Source: LC029 sp036676475 (GTDB taxonomy: Bacteria; Bacillota; Bacilli; Aneurinibacillales; RAOX-1). Taken from it: DNA of 58,914 nucleotides. Positions 23,295 through 32,189 of the stretch are shown here, in pieces. The first letter of the stretch is position 1. Each line of letters begins with the position of its first letter. Under the pieces are notes generated by a model that was not told the origin of the DNA, did no database searches, and was given only the letters and a program-made list of their open reading frames with translations. The translations under genes and the position numbers were made by a program. The DNA lies in the NCBI GenBank assembly GCA_036676475.1, contig JAKFCU010000025.1, positions 1 to 58,914 on the forward strand. Direction: 5' to 3'.

Positions 23295-23753
23295 TTATTT
23301 ATCGCCATTTCTTTTTGCAAATTTCCCTACCACGGTAAATCCATTCATGACTTCTGCTCCTGTAATATAATAAGGACCGCTCCGCAGCCAGGCATGAGCT
23401 ATCAGTTCACCCTTCTCATCTTTGGCCATTCCTAAATAGATCGTGCTTTCGATCTGACGCCTTTTCAGCATATTCATACCAGCAATGGCCTTTACAAGAC
23501 ATTTGCTCTCCCAAAAAGTATGACGAGCCATAATTTGAATGGTATAGGATATATTCTTTAATAGGGCCTCATTCGTTTGAATAAGGGTCATCGATGTTTC
23601 CTGCATGTGATCACCCAAATAAGGGGAAATCCTGGAAAATGGTAAATATACGAGAAAGCGGGCCCACGCTAAATAAATAAGAGCTTCTACAAATAAAAGC
23701 TTGGTTCTGCGTTCAAATGAAAAAAACGTCTTCATCCTTTTTAAAATGATCAT
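23295..23753 (-). CDS. Lasso peptide leader protease B2 (transglutaminase-like)
   Basis: A 152-residue cysteine protease of the lasso B2 family. The catalytic Cys is in WESKCLVKAIAGMNMLKRR and the His in LIAHAWLRSG. The Asp of the triad lies in the short C-terminal stretch after it. With the PqqD-like B1 partner encoded just upstream it cuts the leader at the Thr-Ala/Ala-Gly junction. AGTAGGG precedes the ATG. No counterpart exists in the second peptide operon. Confidence 0.9.
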   Translation of the reverse strand: MIILKRMKTFFSFERRTKLLFVEALIYLAWARFLVYLPFSRISPYLGDHMQETSMTLIQTNEALLKNISYTIQIMARHTFWESKCLVKAIAGMNMLKRRQIESTIYLGMAKDEKGELIAHAWLRSGPYYITGAEVMNGFTVVGKFAKRNGDK

Positions 23754-23781
23754 GAATTTCCCTACTTCTCGGATTAAAATA

Positions 23782-24093
23782 TTAAACTACCAACCGATTC
23801 TCTTCATGAATTTGAATTAGATCTTCCTCCAACAATTGTTCACAAAAACGAACGACTTGGTCTTCACATTCAGCTTGCTCCACTTCATATTCCGTGATTA
23901 ACAAGCTGACCAACTGTGTAACCGAGATAGGGCTCTCCATCAGATCCCATATCCTCCCGCCCATTTCTCCCAAATTGTAGTACTTTCCTTTCTGAATGCT
24001 CAGCATGACTTTTTCTCCGTCCATATCACTTACAATATTTCCTTTACTTTGAACAACCACGCTATTTAACGGAACATTTCGACTATTGACCAC
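23782..24093 (-). CDS. Lasso peptide RRE protein B1 (PqqD-like)
   Basis: A 103-residue winged-helix RiPP recognition element protein. Its body reads SDMDGEKVMLSIQKGKYYNL, GEMGGRIWDLMESPISVTQL and a C-terminal helix EDQVVRFCEQLLEEDLIQ. In lasso systems B1 binds the leader motif YxxPxL (here WKKPAL in both precursors) and brings it to B2. GTG start with AGGAGG six bases upstream. The gene lies between the kinase and B2 genes. Confidence 0.9.
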   Translation of the reverse strand: MVNSRNVPLNSVVVQSKGNIVSDMDGEKVMLSIQKGKYYNLGEMGGRIWDLMESPISVTQLVSLLITEYEVEQAECEDQVVRFCEQLLEEDLIQIHEENRLVV

Positions 24094-24108
24094 AGCTTAC
24101 TCCTCCTT

Positions 24109-25023
24109 TTAGATTGTTTTCAAAATTAAAGATGCCAGATGAGAAGCGGTAAACCTGGAAGCCGGTCTGCTTAATTGGTAAAGCTCGAAGTGATTCACGA
24201 TCCTTGCCGAGGTGTTAAAATGCCACTCCATTAACCCTAAACGAGGGATCAGGAAATTACGATAAGTATGCCGGAATAAGGTATTCAGTCGCTCAAGTTT
24301 TTCAATACGTTGAATCTCAATGTTCTCTTTCTCCGTTTTAACTAGTTCATAGACACCGGCAAGAGGTAAGGATTCCGCAGAAAAATGGGAAGGTACGGGT
24401 ACCGAATATTTGGTTTCTCTTTGATAAATAGGACGATAATGTTTCGTTTCCATGTCAAACTCTTTTAAGCTTTCTTGCCATAACTTTTGCTGCGGATAAG
24501 ACGGCATAACCAAAGGAGTTCGGTCTGAAGAAAGAGAGATGGCTATCACATCATCACTTATAAGTGGATATCCCAGTCTTAAGAAAGCGGAAGCAAGAGT
24601 TGATTTTCCGGCTCCAGATTCCCCTATGAAAGCATATGCCTTTCCATCAATGGCTACCGCACTACCATGTAAGGGAAGAACCTTTCTCTGCATTAACAGT
24701 GCACCCATACAAGTTCCAAGGATATATAGCCGGATCTGGCTTTCATCAGATCCCTGCATAGGTGAAACGATAATTCTTTTTCCATCCTGTACCGCAAATG
24801 TTGCGATGTTAGGAAGTTGAAACATAAATAAATTTCCTGTAACTACTGTCTTTTTTGGTGGAGTGGCTAATTCAGACCATCGTTTCGATAAATCAGCCAC
24901 TTCAATTACCATATCGATGTTATCCTCTTGTTCACTGCTTTTCACTAACTCTGGCAGAACCATGTCACTCCATATTTTTAACCCAAAGGCTTTGTAGACC
25001 ACTTTTTTAACGGTATCTATCAT
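24109..25023 (-). CDS. HPr-kinase-like peptide kinase (lasso K)
   Basis: A 304-residue protein. The N-terminal ~125 residues are family-specific, then comes an HPr kinase-like domain with Walker A GESGAGKST at about 133-141, SDDVIAISL, and a downstream ERETKYSVPV-like region. In paeninodin clusters the homologous kinase phosphorylates the C-terminal Ser of the precursor peptide, and both precursors here end in Asp-Ser. GGAGTG lies before the ATG. It follows the precursor genes after a terminator and a ~50-bp repeat, so it is probably made at lower level than the precursors. Confidence 0.88.
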   Translation of the reverse strand: MIDTVKKVVYKAFGLKIWSDMVLPELVKSSEQEDNIDMVIEVADLSKRWSELATPPKKTVVTGNLFMFQLPNIATFAVQDGKRIIVSPMQGSDESQIRLYILGTCMGALLMQRKVLPLHGSAVAIDGKAYAFIGESGAGKSTLASAFLRLGYPLISDDVIAISLSSDRTPLVMPSYPQQKLWQESLKEFDMETKHYRPIYQRETKYSVPVPSHFSAESLPLAGVYELVKTEKENIEIQRIEKLERLNTLFRHTYRNFLIPRLGLMEWHFNTSARIVNHFELYQLSRPASRFTASHLASLILKTI

Positions 25024-25055
25024 CTTCTCACTCCAACTAGTTCACAAAGTAGTTG

Positions 25056-25105
25056 TAAGAAAGCTACTAGCGTAGCCGTATGCGTATAATACTTGACTGA
25101 TAAGT
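25056..25105 (+). repeat. ~50-bp dispersed repeat, one unit
   Basis: Full unit TAAGAAAGCTACTAGCGTAG to GATAAGT, inserted inside the lasso operon between the precursor terminator and the kinase gene. Confidence 0.9.
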
Positions 25106-25108
25106 ATA

Positions 25109-25145
25109 AAAAGCCCTCATACTTCTTTAAGGTGTATAAGGGCAG
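25109..25145 (-). terminator. Intra-operon terminator after the lasso precursors
   Basis: On the minus strand GCCCTTATAC and GTATGAGGGC form the stem, followed by TTTTTAT. It separates the precursor genes from the kinase and export genes, giving a likely difference in expression. Confidence 0.85.
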
Positions 25146-25171
25146 GTAATACGAAACTTTTTGAAAATCAA

Positions 25172-25300
25172 TTAGCTATCATGGTGAATGTCTTCATCGG
25201 GATCATTTTGGATGGAGTCAGGGATCGTTAAACCAGGACCTGCCGCCGTCATCTTAATATCAAGTACTTCCAATGCTGGTTTTTTCCACACTTTTTTCAT
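25172..25300 (-). CDS. Lasso peptide precursor A1 (paeninodin family)
   Basis: A 42-residue precursor too short for usual ORF cut-offs. The leader has WKKPAL (YxxPxL type) and ends with Thr at -2 (KMTA). The 23-residue core starts AGPGLTIPD, so Ala1 can close on Asp9 to give a nine-residue ring. The tail is acidic (QNDPDED) and ends HHDS, with the terminal Ser as the expected kinase target. The spacing and AGPG start match paeninodin. It is the second of two tandem precursor genes and lies just before the intra-operon terminator. Confidence 0.93.
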   Translation of the reverse strand: MKKVWKKPALEVLDIKMTAAGPGLTIPDSIQNDPDEDIHHDS

Positions 25301-25342
25301 ATTACAACACACCCCATTCATTAAATTTTTTTCAAACCCCTA

Positions 25343-25471
25343 CTAACTATCATAATGCACGGTTTCATCCGGATCATTCTGTACAGCATCCGGGATGGAT
25401 AACCCTGGACCAGCTGCCGTCTTCTTAATATCAAGTACTTGCAATACCGGTTGTTTCCACTCTTTTCTCAT
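25343..25471 (-). CDS. Lasso peptide precursor A2 (paeninodin family)
   Basis: A 42-residue precursor. The leader has WKQPVL and ends KKTA. The core starts AGPGLSIPD, with predicted Ala1-Asp9 ring, and its tail contains QNDPDETV and ends HYDS. It differs from A1 at a handful of core positions, mostly conservative. AAAGGAGGTGAG lies before the ATG. Encoded 13 bases after the cyclase gene, it is the first precursor to be transcribed. Confidence 0.93.
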   Translation of the reverse strand: MRKEWKQPVLQVLDIKKTAAGPGLSIPDAVQNDPDETVHYDS

Positions 25472-25484
25472 ATCTCACCTCCTT

Positions 25485-27422
25485 TCAAGCGATTTTTTTA
25501 ATGAAGCGATAAACAATTAAGCTGCGCATTAAGATTTTAAATTCTGCATCATAGATATACTTCGGATGAGGCTGTTCCCGAACCTTAGATATGGCCTGCT
25601 TAACGGCACCTATATTTAAATATTCCGACACTTCAGGGTCCCTGCTAAGTTGTTGAAGTTCTTCAATAAATGTATTCCAGGAAGGCGCCATGCGATGAAT
25701 CCCATCTGCACCTTGAATGCCGCGGACTCGTTGGTTTAGCCTCACTTTATCCGGCAGATAACTTTTGGTTGATCTCCGGATGAGTGCCCGGTCTACCCCG
25801 TTTTGGACATATTGTTCTTCCGGTACGGACAAGCAAAATCGAATAACGCGAAGATCATTGGTCGGATCACGATCCCATAACGAATATCGCAATGATAATT
25901 TCGTTCCCACTGTGCCATTCGTAGTCCAGTAATATAATTGTTCAAAATGCTTTTTCCTTGCCTCGTAAACATTTTGTACCGGAGTGCCTGTGTGATCTAT
26001 CCCATGCTCTTGAAGCTTATGATAAATGTTAGTCCTTTTTGCAAATTCCGGATGAATTAACGCAGGTGATTCGAATGAATCATTAGATGAGAAAATTCCG
26101 TTAATAAATGGGAATGCCTTTCTTCTGACCACCGGCCATATTCTAGATCTGCTGATCCCTGTATTTTTGCTATAAAGCTGAACTTCCCGGAAAAAGCGGA
26201 TCCAATTCCACTTTTTTAATAGATTAGCTTGAAAGTCTAAAGCAGGTCCCCAAGATATCGAAAAGTTGCCTCTTGCCCCGTTTAAGAGTACACCGATTTG
26301 TTGCTGATGGGCTCTCTCATAAATTCCCTTTAACCAAAAGGAATTTTCGAAAAACTTATAGGGTGCCTCCATCGCATCCAGCCAATCATCTACTTCCGTA
26401 AAGGGACTTTTACCTTCAAAATCGAAATAGTGATCCGTAATATTTCCCACATGCTGTACTATGGATTGGATATAGGGTCTTTCATCAGCCATTCTGTGCT
26501 TCGGTGTCCAATCTTTAAAGTCGCCTACTGGAATATAACTGAAGGTATGTAATCGTTTATTTTCTTTACGCAAAGTATGGGCAGCAAAGCTAACGACTGA
26601 ACCCGAATCCAATCCTCCACTCAGATGCGCACCCACTTGACGGTGAGTACGAAGTCTTGCCGTTACCGCGCTTTGGAATACCTCACGAAAGGCTTCTTCA
26701 TATTCTTGATTCGACTTTAACTTAAGAGACTCACCTGCTGATAAGGTGTAGTATCTTCTCAGTTTTACTTTACCTTCACATATGGAAATCGTATGGGAAG
26801 GCGGGATCTGTTTGATAGCTTGATAAACGGATGAGGACGTACTTACGGCTTCAAACATCCCAGGAATGGCTAGAAATTCAGCAAGCCAATCTTCATTTAG
26901 TTTCCTCTCAACATAGGGTAAAGATAATAGCGGTTCGATAATGGTACAAAACGCAAATCGATGTTGAGCGTGGTAATAATAAAGAGTTCGACTCCCCGAA
27001 AAGTCTCTTGCTCCAAAAAGCAAATGCCTCCTTTCGTCCCAAATCATAAAGGCAAAATCACCTATTAAATACTTCGGAGCTTCTTCTCCCCACTTAAGAT
27101 AGGCAAGCAGGATCAATTCACTGTCAGGCATCCTTTTTCTATGCTCTTGTTCCACCTGCAGTCTTTCGAATAGCTCATCACGATTATCGATAATCGCATC
27201 CGCTGTGATCGCCAACTGTCTCTGATGATCATAGTATGGTAACTGTTCACCAACCGATTCAGGTGTGATCCATTGGGCATGGCAGCCAAGAAATACATTC
27301 TTACTATGCCATGTTTGAACAGCATCTGCTGGGTATTTCTGTAATGCCCCCATTAACTTCCTGCCTTGGTCCATATCGATAGGATCATGATTAAAATGGT
27401 AGATTCCGATTATTGCACTCAT
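25485..27422 (-). CDS. Lasso cyclase (asparagine-synthase-like, LasC)
   Basis: A 645-residue enzyme with an N-terminal Ntn-like half and a C-terminal ATP-binding synthetase half. The pyrophosphate loop is LSGGLDSGSVVSFA, followed by acidic motifs around DWTPKHRMADERPYI. The N-terminus is MSAIIGIYHF: the Cys2 needed for glutamine hydrolysis in true asparagine synthetases is absent, as in lasso cyclases, which adenylate the ring Asp/Glu side chain. Unusually it is the first gene, ahead of the precursors. GGAGG precedes the ATG. The promoter -10 TATAAT at 27453-27458 abuts a SinR-type operator. Confidence 0.93.
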   Translation of the reverse strand: MSAIIGIYHFNHDPIDMDQGRKLMGALQKYPADAVQTWHSKNVFLGCHAQWITPESVGEQLPYYDHQRQLAITADAIIDNRDELFERLQVEQEHRKRMPDSELILLAYLKWGEEAPKYLIGDFAFMIWDERRHLLFGARDFSGSRTLYYYHAQHRFAFCTIIEPLLSLPYVERKLNEDWLAEFLAIPGMFEAVSTSSSVYQAIKQIPPSHTISICEGKVKLRRYYTLSAGESLKLKSNQEYEEAFREVFQSAVTARLRTHRQVGAHLSGGLDSGSVVSFAAHTLRKENKRLHTFSYIPVGDFKDWTPKHRMADERPYIQSIVQHVGNITDHYFDFEGKSPFTEVDDWLDAMEAPYKFFENSFWLKGIYERAHQQQIGVLLNGARGNFSISWGPALDFQANLLKKWNWIRFFREVQLYSKNTGISRSRIWPVVRRKAFPFINGIFSSNDSFESPALIHPEFAKRTNIYHKLQEHGIDHTGTPVQNVYEARKKHFEQLYYWTTNGTVGTKLSLRYSLWDRDPTNDLRVIRFCLSVPEEQYVQNGVDRALIRRSTKSYLPDKVRLNQRVRGIQGADGIHRMAPSWNTFIEELQQLSRDPEVSEYLNIGAVKQAISKVREQPHPKYIYDAEFKILMRSLIVYRFIKKIA

Positions 27423-27452
27423 GGTTTCCTCCAGCTATACAAAGTGTTACAA

Positions 27453-27477
27453 ATTATATATGTTCTTTTTAAAGAAC
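27453..27477 (-). promoter_or_regulatory. Lasso operon promoter with SinR-type operator
   Basis: GTTCTTTTTAAAGAAC (27462-27477) is an almost ideal SinR palindrome. Three bases further, on the minus strand, lies TATAAT (27453-27458). Repressor bound there would cover the -35/-10 spacer of the lasso operon. Confidence 0.8.
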
Positions 27478-27567
27478 ATAGGGGTGCAGGTTATTGAAAC
27501 TCTTATAAACATTATTCAGAAATACTATGACGCTTCCCTACCACCGTAATGCACTAACTCAAATTTA

Positions 27568-27583
27568 GTTCTTTATACAGAAC
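27568..27583. promoter_or_regulatory. Second SinR-type operator in the lasso/beta-helix divergent region
   Basis: GTTCTTTATACAGAAC, 106 bases from the first. It could act on the lasso operon through a loop, or on the divergent beta-helix gene. Confidence 0.65.
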
Positions 27584-27813
27584 AATTATAGAATAATATT
27601 TTTCCCTAGTCAATTCTTTTGGCAAATATTTACACTGAATTGTTTTTACATTTTTCTACAAATTAGGTGCTAAAATGATTCGTTTAACTCAGAGTATAAG
27701 CCCTTTCATCGATTCTATCTAATGAATATCCTAAACTAAGATTAGTATTTACTTTGAAACCAAAATTGTTGATATAACCCAGTTGAAAAAGAGACGGAGG
27801 GATATTCTAATAT

Positions 27814-30204
27814 ATGGCAAAAATTCAAGTTACACGTGTATTGAAAGCAAATCTGCCTACTTTGGACGAGGGAGAATTTGCATTTTGTACGGATACCGGT
27901 GAGTTATTTATTGGCTCACAAGGTGGTAATATTCAGATTGGAACCATTGATGGTCTAGGCATTAGCCTTGATGAACTAAGTGATATAGATCTCACTACAA
28001 CTCCTCCATCAAGTGGAGATGTACTAAAATATGACAATGGTATATGGAAACCAGTAAATATAAGTAGCTCAATAGCTGCTGCAATGTATTTGATTGAACT
28101 TAAAAGATGGGGAATTAAAAATGACGGAACAGATGCCGTAAACACCACAAGAGGTATTAATGATGCCCTTGTTTGGGCAAGTCAAAATGGATATAGTGGA
28201 TGTAAATTACCCACTGGTATCTATTTAGTAGATAAGGACAGTCACATTAACTTAGTCAGTGACATCACCCTGGATTTAGTTGGTTGCACTATTAAAAAAG
28301 AACCTAACGCATATCAAAACTACTCCATTATAAATATCTTTAGAAAGAATAATGTTACAATCTTTGGTGGCACTATTGAAGGAGATAAGGACTCCCATGA
28401 CTATTCGAGCGGTGGTACACATGAATGGGGTATCGGTATTGAGATTAAAGGAAATAGAAATATAAAAATCGACAGCGTTAAAATCTACAATACAACAGGC
28501 AACGGAATAAGGTGCGGGTCAACATATGGACATCTTTCGTGGGTTTACCTGTCGGATTTAGAAAGTGGCACATTTCATGCTGATGGTACATTAAAGGAAG
28601 ATATTCATTTTGTAAGGAGTAATAAATCCTGGTCTTTATCGGGTTACCCAGACCTGGACATTAATGGATATTTTGCTCTCATGGGTAATGGGTATGGAGC
28701 ATTCGGAACAAGAACAGATGGATCACAGTTAAATTTAGATAGAACATTCATTACTTTTTACTTCTTTGATGATTCTAATAACTATCTAGGCAGTGTAGCT
28801 CGAAGATCATACGATAACATATATAAAAAATATATTCCGAAAGGTGCTACCAAATTCAAACTAGGTTTTCGATATAATCTCGCAGATATAAGTTCTAGTT
28901 CAATAACGATTCGTTCCATGTCTTATACAAAAGGTGCAACTATTGTAAATTGTGACATTATGGATTGTAGAACACTTGGAATAGCTGTAACTGGAGCACA
29001 AAATTTACTAATAGAGAATTGTGAAATATCCGGGATTGGTGGAGCTTCACCTGGTTACGGTATAGACGTAGAAGACGGATATAATATAAATCAAAATATT
29101 ATCATACGGAATAACTATTTCCATCACAATAAAAACGGTTCTTTAGTTGTTATTAGTGCTAGAAATGTTTTGGTTGAGTCCAATAAATTTTATGGATCAG
29201 TAACTCTTTGGGGTTCCCGAGGTGAAAATTACCTTTCACGCAATAATTTATATAACGGCGTATCCGGTGGAGGTTCTAGTGGATCAGGTGGTGATGGAAC
29301 CTATTTATTATTCGAGAACGATTATATGTCGGACACGCAAGTCTTCCTAAACGGAGATAGCGTTATTTACGACGGTGTTTATTTTGACAATACCAGTTTT
29401 ATATTACAACAAGCGAATTACCAAACAACAACATTCAGAAACTGCAAGTTTATGTTTGACAGACCGGAAATGGGTTACTCATGGATTTTGCGTAAAGGAT
29501 CATTGTATTTTGAAAACTGCCAATTTGATATACGAAATTGTAGATATTATTATATGTTTAATGAATCTCACTTTGGAGATCCTTTACAAAATAATTTTAC
29601 AATGAAAAATTGTGAGATTAGTACCCATACGCCTTTTGGTGGATACTCTCTCAATCATTTGACTTTGTCGAATAATACCATCAAAGGCACAACAAATAAT
29701 GTTTATCAGTATTTTAATTTCAAGGCAAACAAAGCAGTTTTAGAAAATAATAGTATAGAAAGTGTTAATTTTGTTTTAGATGGATTAGCTGGAATATCTC
29801 CCAGTATTACTATTCGAAATAATATAATGACAATTAGCAAGACATCTCTGAATCATGGACCGGATAGAAATGAAGGAATTTACTTACGAAAATTTGATTA
29901 TGTTTACTTTTCCAATAATCAAATATTTTTTCCACACGCAAGCGCATATCAATCAAGAGCATTATCTGTCTTCGGAGAAAAATTAATTAATTTGACAGAT
30001 AATCATTTCCTATCCCCTGATTCCACAAATAAGATAGAACTTCATGGTGCTTGGAGATCAAGCACAGATACAACACCTATTCCTCCACTTGTATCTATAA
30101 TCAATGACAATTATTCAAGAAAAATCTTAGAAGTACATCAACCTAGTTTTACATCACAACTATCCAAACCCATCATCGGAAATGGTTTGACAAATTTAGA
30201 TTAG
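27814..30204 (+). CDS. Right-handed beta-helix (pectate-lyase-like) protein with phage-tail-type N-terminus
   Basis: A 796-residue protein, more AT-rich than its neighbours. Residues 1-45 (VLKANLPTLDEGEFAFCTDT, GELFIGSQGGNIQIG) match the small domain that opens many phage tail-fibre proteins. Residues ~95-700 form a parallel beta-helix of the pectate-lyase-3 type, with repeated N-rich turns (NCDIMDCRTLGIAVTGAQNL, ENCEISGIGG, IRNNYFHHNKNG). There is no signal peptide or membrane segment, so its route out is unclear. GGAGGG lies 12 bases before the ATG. Placed between the lasso and eps operons, it may be a matrix polysaccharide lyase or a surface adhesin. Confidence 0.8.
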   Translation: MAKIQVTRVLKANLPTLDEGEFAFCTDTGELFIGSQGGNIQIGTIDGLGISLDELSDIDLTTTPPSSGDVLKYDNGIWKPVNISSSIAAAMYLIELKRWGIKNDGTDAVNTTRGINDALVWASQNGYSGCKLPTGIYLVDKDSHINLVSDITLDLVGCTIKKEPNAYQNYSIINIFRKNNVTIFGGTIEGDKDSHDYSSGGTHEWGIGIEIKGNRNIKIDSVKIYNTTGNGIRCGSTYGHLSWVYLSDLESGTFHADGTLKEDIHFVRSNKSWSLSGYPDLDINGYFALMGNGYGAFGTRTDGSQLNLDRTFITFYFFDDSNNYLGSVARRSYDNIYKKYIPKGATKFKLGFRYNLADISSSSITIRSMSYTKGATIVNCDIMDCRTLGIAVTGAQNLLIENCEISGIGGASPGYGIDVEDGYNINQNIIIRNNYFHHNKNGSLVVISARNVLVESNKFYGSVTLWGSRGENYLSRNNLYNGVSGGGSSGSGGDGTYLLFENDYMSDTQVFLNGDSVIYDGVYFDNTSFILQQANYQTTTFRNCKFMFDRPEMGYSWILRKGSLYFENCQFDIRNCRYYYMFNESHFGDPLQNNFTMKNCEISTHTPFGGYSLNHLTLSNNTIKGTTNNVYQYFNFKANKAVLENNSIESVNFVLDGLAGISPSITIRNNIMTISKTSLNHGPDRNEGIYLRKFDYVYFSNNQIFFPHASAYQSRALSVFGEKLINLTDNHFLSPDSTNKIELHGAWRSSTDTTPIPPLVSIINDNYSRKILEVHQPSFTSQLSKPIIGNGLTNLD

Positions 30205-30366
30205 TTGCTTCCTCGCTGAATCGTGTGGGTTTGTAAGATGAAAAGCTATACGTATCCATCCGTCTATGAAGTTGATTAATTTCTATAAACCCACATAATT
30301 AGCGAACAACCTATCATAAAACCAAGGATGCTGCTGCAATGTTCCATTGCACGTTTCATTGAGCCC
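30205..30366. other. Convergent gap between the beta-helix gene and the eps operon end
   Basis: TGTGGGTTT near 30227 can pair with AAACCCACA near 30287 around a ~50-base loop, which may end transcription of the beta-helix gene. No gene is supported. Confidence 0.35.
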
Positions 30367-31515
30367 TCAAACTTTGACTCTTAACAATTGTTTAACACAG
30401 TTGATCACTCTCATTTGATCTTCTTTTGTCATATTCGATCCAGATGGAAGGCAAATTCCCTTATTAAACAATTGCTCTGATACATTAATATTTTCATCAT
30501 GAGTGTAATATTGTGCTCCCTGGAAAAGAGGTTGTAAATGTAGTGGTTTCCAAACTGGCCGGGCTTCAATATTTTCTACCCCTAATGAATGTAACAAATA
30601 GTTAATCGATACTCCCACTTCACTCTCTTCTATTGTAAGAGCTGTGAGCCAACGGTTGGATCTGGTCTTTGGTAATTCAGGCATTAGCTCTATACCCTGT
30701 ATGTCAAATAATTCATCATAATAGCGCTCAAATATAGTTCTTCTGGCATTCACTCTATCCTCTAAAACATCGAGTTGAGCTCTTCCAATCCCAGCTAAAA
30801 TATTACTCATTCGATAATTGAATCCCAATTCACTATGTTGGTAGTGCAGTGCATAGTCCCTTGCTTGCGTTGCCAAGAATCGCGCCTTATTTAATGCCTC
30901 CATATCATCGGAAACAAGCATTCCTCCTCCGGAAGTGGTTATAATTTTATTGCCATTAAAAGAATAGATCCCGAACTTCCCGAAGGTTCCACTGGCTTTA
31001 CCCTTATACGTTGATCCAAGAGACTCAGCTGCGTCTTCAACGATCGGAACATCGTACTGGTTACATAAAGCTAAAATTTCATCCATTTTTGCACTTTGCC
31101 CATACAAATGAACCACGATGACTGCCTTTGGCAAGCTTCCTTCTTGATAGGCTTCAACCAAGGCTTTCTCTAATGCTTGCGGTGACATATCCCATGTTTC
31201 TGGTTCTGAATCGATAAACACGGGTACAGCGCCTTGATAAACAATGGGATTTGCACTGGCCACAAACGTTAGGCTTGAACAAAACACTTTGTCTCCCTTT
31301 TTTACATTTAATAAACGAAGAGCCAAGTGTATAGCAGCTGTACCTGAACTCACAGCGACTGCACCCTTGGCTCCTATATATGATGCCATTTCATTTTCAA
31401 AAGCGTCAACATTTGGCCCTAAAGGGGCAATCCAATTTGTTTGAAACGCTTCTTCCATATATTTTTGTTCATTCCCAGTCATATGTGGAGAAGAAAGATA
31501 AATTCTATTTAACAT
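30367..31515 (-). CDS. DegT/DnrJ/EryC1 aminotransferase (EpsN/PglE-like)
   Basis: A 382-residue PLP enzyme. The cofactor Lys is in FGIYSFNGNKIITTSGGGML, and further family motifs are AVSSGTAAIHLALRLL near residue 55 and VPIVEDAAESLGSTYKGK. With the dehydratase (48969) and acetyltransferase (31547) genes of the same operon it should turn a UDP-4-keto-6-deoxy-N-acetylhexosamine into its 4-amino sugar, as in UDP-N,N'-diacetylbacillosamine synthesis. It is the last gene of the eps operon in the window, and its start follows 31 bases after the acetyltransferase gene. Confidence 0.9.
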   Translation of the reverse strand: MLNRIYLSSPHMTGNEQKYMEEAFQTNWIAPLGPNVDAFENEMASYIGAKGAVAVSSGTAAIHLALRLLNVKKGDKVFCSSLTFVASANPIVYQGAVPVFIDSEPETWDMSPQALEKALVEAYQEGSLPKAVIVVHLYGQSAKMDEILALCNQYDVPIVEDAAESLGSTYKGKASGTFGKFGIYSFNGNKIITTSGGGMLVSDDMEALNKARFLATQARDYALHYQHSELGFNYRMSNILAGIGRAQLDVLEDRVNARRTIFERYYDELFDIQGIELMPELPKTRSNRWLTALTIEESEVGVSINYLLHSLGVENIEARPVWKPLHLQPLFQGAQYYTHDENINVSEQLFNKGICLPSGSNMTKEDQMRVINCVKQLLRVKV

Positions 31516-31546
31516 TTATACCACCCTCTCTTCCATAAATTTGGAT

Positions 31547-32185
31547 CTAACTGACTACCAATCTTTTTTTGACTATAGCCGGTGTCCCCACTGCCGTACA
31601 ATAAGATGGAAGATCTCTAATGACAGTAGCTCCTGCCCCAACGACTGACCATTCTCCAACTTTGATATTTGGAATAATCGTGGCTCCTGCCCCGATGTGG
31701 GTTCCTTCTTCTACTATCACAGATCCTGTAAGTGTGGATCTGGGGGAAATATGTACATAATTCCCCAGCTTGTTGTCATGTTCTACAATGGAGCTTGTAT
31801 TAATGATAGCGTGATTCCCAATGTGTGCATCCGCGTTGATCACAGCGTTAGCCATGATTACGGTACCATGTCCTATCCTCGCACTTGGACTTACAACTGC
31901 TGTTTTTTGTATAATGGTCATATAATATTGGTCTGAGAGATTCAATTGTTGGGCAATTCGTTTTCTTATTTCATTATTACCAATGGCGATAACAAATTTG
32001 ACTTCATCTAAATACTCTATAAGTTCGGTCGTCGCTGAAATAGGGCCGAAGTATTCACCATCGATCACTGTCAAATTCATATACCGATCATCTAAATATC
32101 CGGCAATTTCATACTCCTGGTAAGATAACACCATATCACGTATTACCTTACTATGACCCCCTTGCCCAATAAGGATGATTTTCAT
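31547..32185 (-). CDS. Sugar O/N-acetyltransferase, NeuD/PglD-like (EpsM)
   Basis: A 212-residue protein with an N-terminal Rossmann-like part (MKIILIGQGGHSKVIRDMVL) and a C-terminal left-handed beta-helix of hexapeptide repeats (SARIGHGTVIMANAVINADA, GNHAIINTSSIVEHDNKLG). It fits the PglD/EpsM group, which acetylates the UDP-4-amino sugar. The ATG at 32185 has GAGGTG before it; a longer reading overlaps the sugar transferase gene. It works between the aminotransferase and the phosphoglycosyl transferase EpsL. Confidence 0.9.
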   Translation of the reverse strand: MKIILIGQGGHSKVIRDMVLSYQEYEIAGYLDDRYMNLTVIDGEYFGPISATTELIEYLDEVKFVIAIGNNEIRKRIAQQLNLSDQYYMTIIQKTAVVSPSARIGHGTVIMANAVINADAHIGNHAIINTSSIVEHDNKLGNYVHISPRSTLTGSVIVEEGTHIGAGATIIPNIKVGEWSVVGAGATVIRDLPSYCTAVGTPAIVKKRLVVS

Positions 32186-32189
32186 GCTA

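Noticed and set aside
25485..27422. Asparagine synthetase for amino acid metabolism
   Set aside because: Cys2 is missing and the gene sits next to lasso precursor, B1, B2 and exporter genes.
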